NCBI RefSeq assembly: GCF_004402215.1
Contig: NZ_SOEZ01000075.1
Span: forward strand, 62,001-126,000
DNA from: Cryobacterium tagatosivorans
GTDB lineage: Bacteria > Actinomycetota > Actinomycetes > Actinomycetales > Microbacteriaceae
DNA: 64,000 nt
Reading direction: 5' to 3'
The notes beneath the pieces were generated by a model. That model saw nothing but the letters and a program-made list of their open reading frames with translations, did not search any database and was not told where the DNA came from. This document shows, piece by piece, positions 60,024-64,000 of this stretch. Each line of letters opens with the position of its first letter. Position 1 is the first letter of the stretch. The translations under genes were made by a program, and so were the position numbers.

Positions 60024-61964
60024 ATGACTCAAGGCGATTCCGTGGATCCCGTTGCCGAGCTCAGGGCCCAGGCGGAGGCCGCCCTCGCGGCCGCCCAGCG
60101 GGCGCAGGCTGAGGCCCTGGCGGCGGTCAAGCGGGCCGAGGAGGCCGAGGAGGCCGTGCAGGCCGTGCAGGCCGTGCAGGCCGTGCAGGCTGCGCCCGCG
60201 CCCGCGCCCGCTCCGACCCCGACCGCCCCGACTCCCGAGCCCGCTTCGCCCGGACCCGCCGCCGCATCCAGCGCACCAGCCGCCGCATCCAGCGCGCCAG
60301 CCGCAGCCGCAGCCGCGCCCGCCGCCCCGCTCGCCGACGCCGAGGTCGAACGGATCCGCGCCGGCTACACCTTCGACGCGCCCGCGCTCGAGATGGGCGC
60401 CCTGGTCAACGGCAAGGCGCGGCCCGACGTGCCGATCCGGATCCCGCTGGCCATGACGAACCGGCACGGCCTCGTCGCCGGCGCCACCGGAACCGGCAAG
60501 ACGAAGACCCTCCAGGTGCTGGCCGAGCAGCTCTCCGCCCACGGCGTTCCCGTGTTCGCGGCCGACATCAAGGGCGACCTGTCCGGCATCGCCAGCCCCG
60601 GCACTCCCAGCGACAAGCTCCTCGCCCGCACCGCCGGGATCGGCCAGGACTGGGCGCCGACGGCCTCGCCCACCGAGTACTTCTCCCTCGGCGGCCTCGG
60701 CCGCGGCATCCCCATCCGCGCCACGGTGACCGGTTTCGGCCCTCTCCTGCTCAGCAAGGTCCTCGGCCTGAACGACACCCAGGAGTCGAGCCTCGGCCTC
60801 GTCTTCCATTACGCCGACCAGGCCGGACTGCCGCTGCTCGACCTGACCGACCTGCGCGCGGTGCTCAGCTACCTGGTCAGCGACGCGGGCAAGGGCGAAC
60901 TCACCGGCCTCGGCGGGCTCTCCGGCGCCACCGTGGGCGTGATCCTGCGCGAACTCATCACCTTCGCCGACCAGGGCGCCGACGTCTTCTTCGGCGAGCC
61001 CGAGATCGACACGACGGAGTTCCTGCGCACCACCGCCGACGGCCGCGGCATCGTCAGCCTGCTCGAGGTTCCCGGGGTGGCCGACCGGCCCGCCCTCTTC
61101 TCGACCTTCCTCATGTGGCTGCTGGCCGACCTGTTCAACGACCTCCCGGAGGTCGGCGACCAGGACAAGCCCAGGCTCGTCTTCTTCTTCGACGAAGCGC
61201 ACCTGCTCTTCCGCGACGCGTCGAAGGACTTCCTCGCCTCGATCACCCAGACCGTGCGCCTGATCCGGTCGAAGGGGGTGGGCATCTTCTTCGTCACCCA
61301 AACCCCGAAGGATGTTCCGGCGGACGTGCTCGCCCAGCTCGGCTCGCGCGTGCAGCACCAGTTGCGGGCCTTCACCCCGGATGACGCGAAGGCGTTGCGA
61401 GCGACCGTGTCGACCTATCCGAACTCCGGCTACGACCTCGAAGAGGTGCTGACCGGGCTCGGAACCGGCGAGGCGATCGTCACGGTGATGAACGAGAAGG
61501 GCGCACCCAGTCCGGTCGCCTGGACCCGGCTGCGAGCTCCCGTCGGCTCCATGTCGCCGACGGCGCCGGAGCAGATCGACGCCACGGTCGCGGCATCCCC
61601 GCTGCTGGCCCGCTACGGCACGGCGATCGACCGCGACTCCGCGCGGGAGATGCTGGCGAAGAAGCTGGATGCCGCCAACCAGGCCGCGCTCGCCGCCGAG
61701 GCGGCGCTCGAACGGGCCGAAGCCGAGGCCGAGCGGGAGAAGCAGGCCGAGGAGGCGGCGGCGCAGCAGGCCAGGGCCGAGAAGAAGGCGCAGGCCGAAT
61801 ACGACCGCCTGATGCGGCAGACCCAGACGGCGTCCCGCACGCGCACCCGAGCGACGTCGAAGCCGCAGAAGACCGTGCTCGAGGAGGTTCTGGGCTCCCG
61901 GGCGACCAGGACGATCCTCACCGGGATCGTGACCGGCATCTTCGGGACCCGCCGCCGGCGCTGA
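60024..61964 (+). CDS. HerA-like ATPase (DUF853)
   Basis: A 646-aa P-loop ATPase of the HerA/DUF853 helicase-like group. Walker A GATGTGKTKTLQ (about residues 153-164), Walker B RLVFFFDEAHLLFRDASKDF (about 386-400), and a sensor-like ITQTVRLIRSKGVGIFFVTQ with a conserved Arg. N-terminal 110 residues are coiled coil and low-complexity Ala/Pro (including four AVQ repeats), and the C-terminal 120 residues are a charged coiled coil ending in a basic stretch. Related proteins act in DNA processing or are of unknown role. Single gene; the promoter may lie before the family-B repeat at 59934. Confidence 0.88.
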   Translation: MTQGDSVDPVAELRAQAEAALAAAQRAQAEALAAVKRAEEAEEAVQAVQAVQAVQAAPAPAPAPTPTAPTPEPASPGPAAASSAPAAASSAPAAAAAAPAAPLADAEVERIRAGYTFDAPALEMGALVNGKARPDVPIRIPLAMTNRHGLVAGATGTGKTKTLQVLAEQLSAHGVPVFAADIKGDLSGIASPGTPSDKLLARTAGIGQDWAPTASPTEYFSLGGLGRGIPIRATVTGFGPLLLSKVLGLNDTQESSLGLVFHYADQAGLPLLDLTDLRAVLSYLVSDAGKGELTGLGGLSGATVGVILRELITFADQGADVFFGEPEIDTTEFLRTTADGRGIVSLLEVPGVADRPALFSTFLMWLLADLFNDLPEVGDQDKPRLVFFFDEAHLLFRDASKDFLASITQTVRLIRSKGVGIFFVTQTPKDVPADVLAQLGSRVQHQLRAFTPDDAKALRATVSTYPNSGYDLEEVLTGLGTGEAIVTVMNEKGAPSPVAWTRLRAPVGSMSPTAPEQIDATVAASPLLARYGTAIDRDSAREMLAKKLDAANQAALAAEAALERAEAEAEREKQAEEAAAQQARAEKKAQAEYDRLMRQTQTASRTRTRATSKPQKTVLEEVLGSRATRTILTGIVTGIFGTRRRR

Positions 61965-61974
61965 CCCGGAGGGA

Positions 61975-62571
61975 TCAGGCCGCGCCGTCGACCAGGCGCC
62001 GCTCGAACCAGTAGAGCAGTTCCGGGCGCGCCCGGTTCAGTTCACGCAGGGTCATCGGCTCCGACACGTGCACGACCGGGGCGCCGAGCTGCTCGATCAC
62101 GGTGTCCATGGAGGCGTGGGAGTAGTACTGGCCGCGCATCCGCACGAGGCGCCGTCCGTCCACGCCGACCACGAAGAGGTGCGCGTTCGTGTCCAGGGCG
62201 TCGCCGAGGTACAGCTCGAGCAGCAGGATGCTGCCGACCTCGGCGGCCGGATAGCTGTCGACCCGACCGAAGAAACCTCGTTCGGTGATGCCCGAGTGGT
62301 CAACCCAGATGCCGGTGCGGTGGAACCCGACCACACCGAGGCCGAACACGACGGTCACGCCGAGCTGCGCCACGGCGACCGGAAGCCAGGTGCCTTCGGG
62401 CACGGTCAGCCAGTAGAGCACGGCGAAAATGGGCGAGAAGAGAGCCAGCATGGCGATCGCGGAATGGCGAAGGAGATGCCCGCGGGGTCGGAGAGCGTGC
62501 CGGCGCACCTCTTTCACCCCGTTAAATCTCACCCTGGTTCCCCCCATCCGGCTTATGGAAGTATGACCCAT
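61975..62571 (-). CDS. Membrane protein, paralogue of the next gene
   Basis: A 198-aa protein with two hydrophobic segments (SPIFAVLYWLTVPEGTWLPV and AQLGVTVVFGLGVVGFH, about residues 45-80) followed by a compact soluble domain resembling a PH-like barrel (IWVDHSGITERGFFGRVDSY). The C-terminus RPELLYWFERRLVDGAA matches the end of the next gene. Function unknown. The start is uncertain: ATG 62571 lacks a ribosome-binding site, and later in-frame ATG 62547 or a GTG are possible. Confidence 0.7.
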   Translation of the reverse strand: MGHTSISRMGGTRVRFNGVKEVRRHALRPRGHLLRHSAIAMLALFSPIFAVLYWLTVPEGTWLPVAVAQLGVTVVFGLGVVGFHRTGIWVDHSGITERGFFGRVDSYPAAEVGSILLLELYLGDALDTNAHLFVVGVDGRRLVRMRGQYYSHASMDTVIEQLGAPVVHVSEPMTLRELNRARPELLYWFERRLVDGAA

Positions 62572-62631
62572 CGACAGGCGGCAACGTAGTCACCGTTCGG
62601 GGGTTTCACAGACCGGCTACCCCCAGTTCGG

Positions 62632-63195
62632 TCAGTAATCCACCGTGTGCGCCGCGAATCGTCGCTCGAACCAGTGCAGCAACTCGGGCCGCGACAGGCT
62701 GAGGTCGCGCAGGGTCAGGGGTTCCGGCCCCCGCGTCACCGGCACGCCGAGCGCATTGGTCACCGTATCCATGGCCTCGTCCGCCCAGCACATTCCGTGC
62801 ATCCGGGTCAGCAGTCGACCGTCCGGGTCGACGAGGAAGAGTTGCGGACGCAGGTCGAGGGAGCCGCTCCGATACAGGTCGAGCCTGACCACACCGCCTA
62901 TCCGTTCGAGCGGGAAGGTGCGTGTTCGACCGAACACGTCCCGGGTGGTCAGCCCGGAGTCATCCACCCAGATCGCGGTCAGGTAGTACGAGATCACGGC
63001 GAGTCCGAAGGTCAGGGTCAGGGCGGCCTGCGCCACGGCGACCGGCAGCCAGGACCCGGTCGGCACCGTGAGCCAGTAGAGCACGACGAAGATAGGCGCC
63101 ATCAGGAGCAGGATCGCGATCGTCCACTGCTGGAACGGGTAGGGGTGCGGGCGCACGGCGACGGCGCGTGTGCGTTCTCCCGGCCTGGCCATCAT
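62632..63195 (-). CDS. Membrane protein, paralogue of the previous gene
   Basis: A 187-aa protein with the same layout as its neighbour: two hydrophobic segments (APIFVVLYWLTVPTGSWLPV and AQAALTLTFGLAVIS) and IWVDDSGLTTRDVFGRTRTF, ending RPELLHWFERRFAAHTVDY. The shared blocks show a tandem duplication. ATG 63195 (the first of two Met codons) is chosen since the protein then begins MMARPGERTRAV; the open frame extends beyond. No function is known to me. Confidence 0.72.
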   Translation of the reverse strand: MMARPGERTRAVAVRPHPYPFQQWTIAILLLMAPIFVVLYWLTVPTGSWLPVAVAQAALTLTFGLAVISYYLTAIWVDDSGLTTRDVFGRTRTFPLERIGGVVRLDLYRSGSLDLRPQLFLVDPDGRLLTRMHGMCWADEAMDTVTNALGVPVTRGPEPLTLRDLSLSRPELLHWFERRFAAHTVDY

Positions 63196-63291
63196 CGTTT
63201 CGCCTCGTCTTTTCGCCCCGCACCCAGTCTGTCGCACGGGGCTCGCGCCGCGTAGCCACAAAAAGGGGGGTGGGGCCGGCGGGCAGACGAA

Positions 63292-63320
63292 AAGGGCGGC
63301 TCCCCGGGGGAGCCGCCCTT
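63292..63320. terminator. Intrinsic terminator of the secreted-protein gene
   Basis: AAGGGCGGCTCCCC (63292-63305) and its near-perfect complement (63306-63320) form a strong stem; in the leftward direction it is followed by TTTT. Ends the gene at 63354. Confidence 0.85.
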
Positions 63321-63353
63321 CGGCCAACCGGATCGGCCGGTCCGATAAATCTG

Positions 63354-63863
63354 TTAGTCGCCGAGCACGGCACCCAGGTCGAGGTCGCCCAGGGCTCCGT
63401 CGACAGTGTCGGAGACGCTTGCTCCGATGTCGTTGCTCACGCCACCGAGGTCGGTGTCGTTCGCGGAGCCGACCGGAGCGTCGACCGTAGCCGTGACCGG
63501 GGCGGTCACGGGGGCGTTCACCGAAGTGTCGTTGCCCGAGGCAATCGGCACGTCGTTACCGCTGGCGACGGCGTTACCGGAAGCAACATCGCCGACGTCG
63601 CTGGTCAGCGAGCGGTCAACGACCGGTCCGTTGAGGACGGGTCCGTGGACGACGGCCCCGTTGCCGTTCGCCGCATTCCCGGAGAGGGCGCGGTAGAGGA
63701 CGCTGTCGAGCGAGCCCTGGGTGGTCGCGCTGTTCGCGCTGGTCCCCTGTGCGTCGTCCAGGGTCGAAGCCTGGGCCGGGGCGATCATGCCGCCGACGAT
63801 GAGGGCGGTCGCCGCGGCGCCGGCTGCTCCGAAAACGCTGATCTTCTTGGTGATGTTCTTCAT
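63354..63863 (-). CDS. Secreted low-complexity protein
   Basis: A 169-aa exported protein. The N-terminus (KKISVFGAAGAAATALIVGG, cleaved near AQA) is a signal peptide; the mature part is rich in Val, Asn, Asp, Ser and Gly with short repeats (ASGNDVPIASGND, VNAPVTAPVTATVDAPVG). No Cys, no catalytic motif. ATG 63863 follows AGGAGC. Similar small secreted proteins are common in actinobacteria, but I cannot give a role. Confidence 0.75.
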   Translation of the reverse strand: MKNITKKISVFGAAGAAATALIVGGMIAPAQASTLDDAQGTSANSATTQGSLDSVLYRALSGNAANGNGAVVHGPVLNGPVVDRSLTSDVGDVASGNAVASGNDVPIASGNDTSVNAPVTAPVTATVDAPVGSANDTDLGGVSNDIGASVSDTVDGALGDLDLGAVLGD

Positions 63864-64000
63864 GATGAGCTCCTATTCGTTGTTCTGTCCCGGCCTCGGT
63901 TTCACCCGGGCCGCATAAGTGGTCCGGAGTCCGCGGCCATTCGGTTTGGTCGGATGTGCCCTTTTCGGGGGGATTGTTTACGGAGCTCCCCGCGGCCGGG

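Overview
The window is GC-rich bacterial DNA with GTG/TTG starts, many ATGA/GTGA/TAATG stop-start overlaps and protein families typical of high-GC Gram-positives (CsoR, DUF305, treble-clef TniQ-type proteins, an RbpA-like zinc ribbon). It looks like a chromosomal segment of an actinobacterium, probably Microbacteriaceae; the family-level placement is inference. No rRNA, tRNA or CRISPR array was recognised.

Region 1 (about 1-21 kb) is an accessory island. It opens with a type I restriction-modification operon read leftward (hsdM-hsdS-hsdR) and a small HTH gene. It continues with a complete Tn7-like transposition module read rightward: TnsA-type nuclease, TnsB-type DDE transposase, TnsC-type ATPase, and a 702-aa TniQ-like protein that carries about five treble-clef zinc ribbons. 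After the module comes a stretch of small orphan genes and relics: an MbcA/ParS-type antitoxin and a decayed second copy of it, a 55-aa gene, an RbpA-like zinc-ribbon gene, a frameshifted HAD-like gene, a lone OLD-family ATPase-nuclease and a truncated gene. Two related palindromic upstream sequences (15362 and about 17150) recur in the relic zone.

Region 2 (about 21-30 kb) returns to ordinary chromosome. A polar amino-acid-type ABC transporter is translationally coupled to a 2-hydroxyacid dehydrogenase and lies divergent from a TPP-dependent acetolactate-synthase-like decarboxylase, with a FadR-type GntR regulator alongside. A secreted repeat protein and a tandem UspA protein follow. Region 3 (30-37 kb) holds envelope genes: a lysozyme-like secreted protein, an acyltransferase-3 membrane protein, a Tat-exported glucoamylase-family protein and a small integral membrane protein. 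Region 4 (36-46 kb) is a copper-handling cluster: SHOCT protein, multicopper oxidase, csoR divergent from copZ-copA-DUF305 across CsoR-type operators, and a convergent second P1B ATPase with a CPD metal motif translationally coupled to an AMP-ligase-like gene. A CHY zinc-finger gene and glycerate kinase follow.

Region 5 (47-54 kb) is a D-xylose cluster: xylB, xylA and an epimerase read leftward, a ROK repressor and an MFS exporter rightward, with two matching operator candidates. Region 6 (54-60 kb) has PAP2 phosphatase, a saccharopine-dehydrogenase-like gene, an FAD oxidoreductase, and a GNAT plus N-acylamino-acid-racemase/OSBS-type enolase pair, suggesting amino-acid stereoinversion or salvage. 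Region 7 (60-64 kb) has a HerA/DUF853 ATPase, two paralogous membrane proteins and a secreted low-complexity protein.

The two most unusual signals are (i) the TniQ-zinc-ribbon Tn7-like module, whose target selector does not look like a known Cas-, TnsD- or TnsE-type arrangement, and (ii) a set of about a dozen long-armed inverted repeats, mostly between 46 and 60 kb. They fall into repeated and mosaic families, donate stop codons to neighbouring genes, and in one case sit in frame inside xylB.
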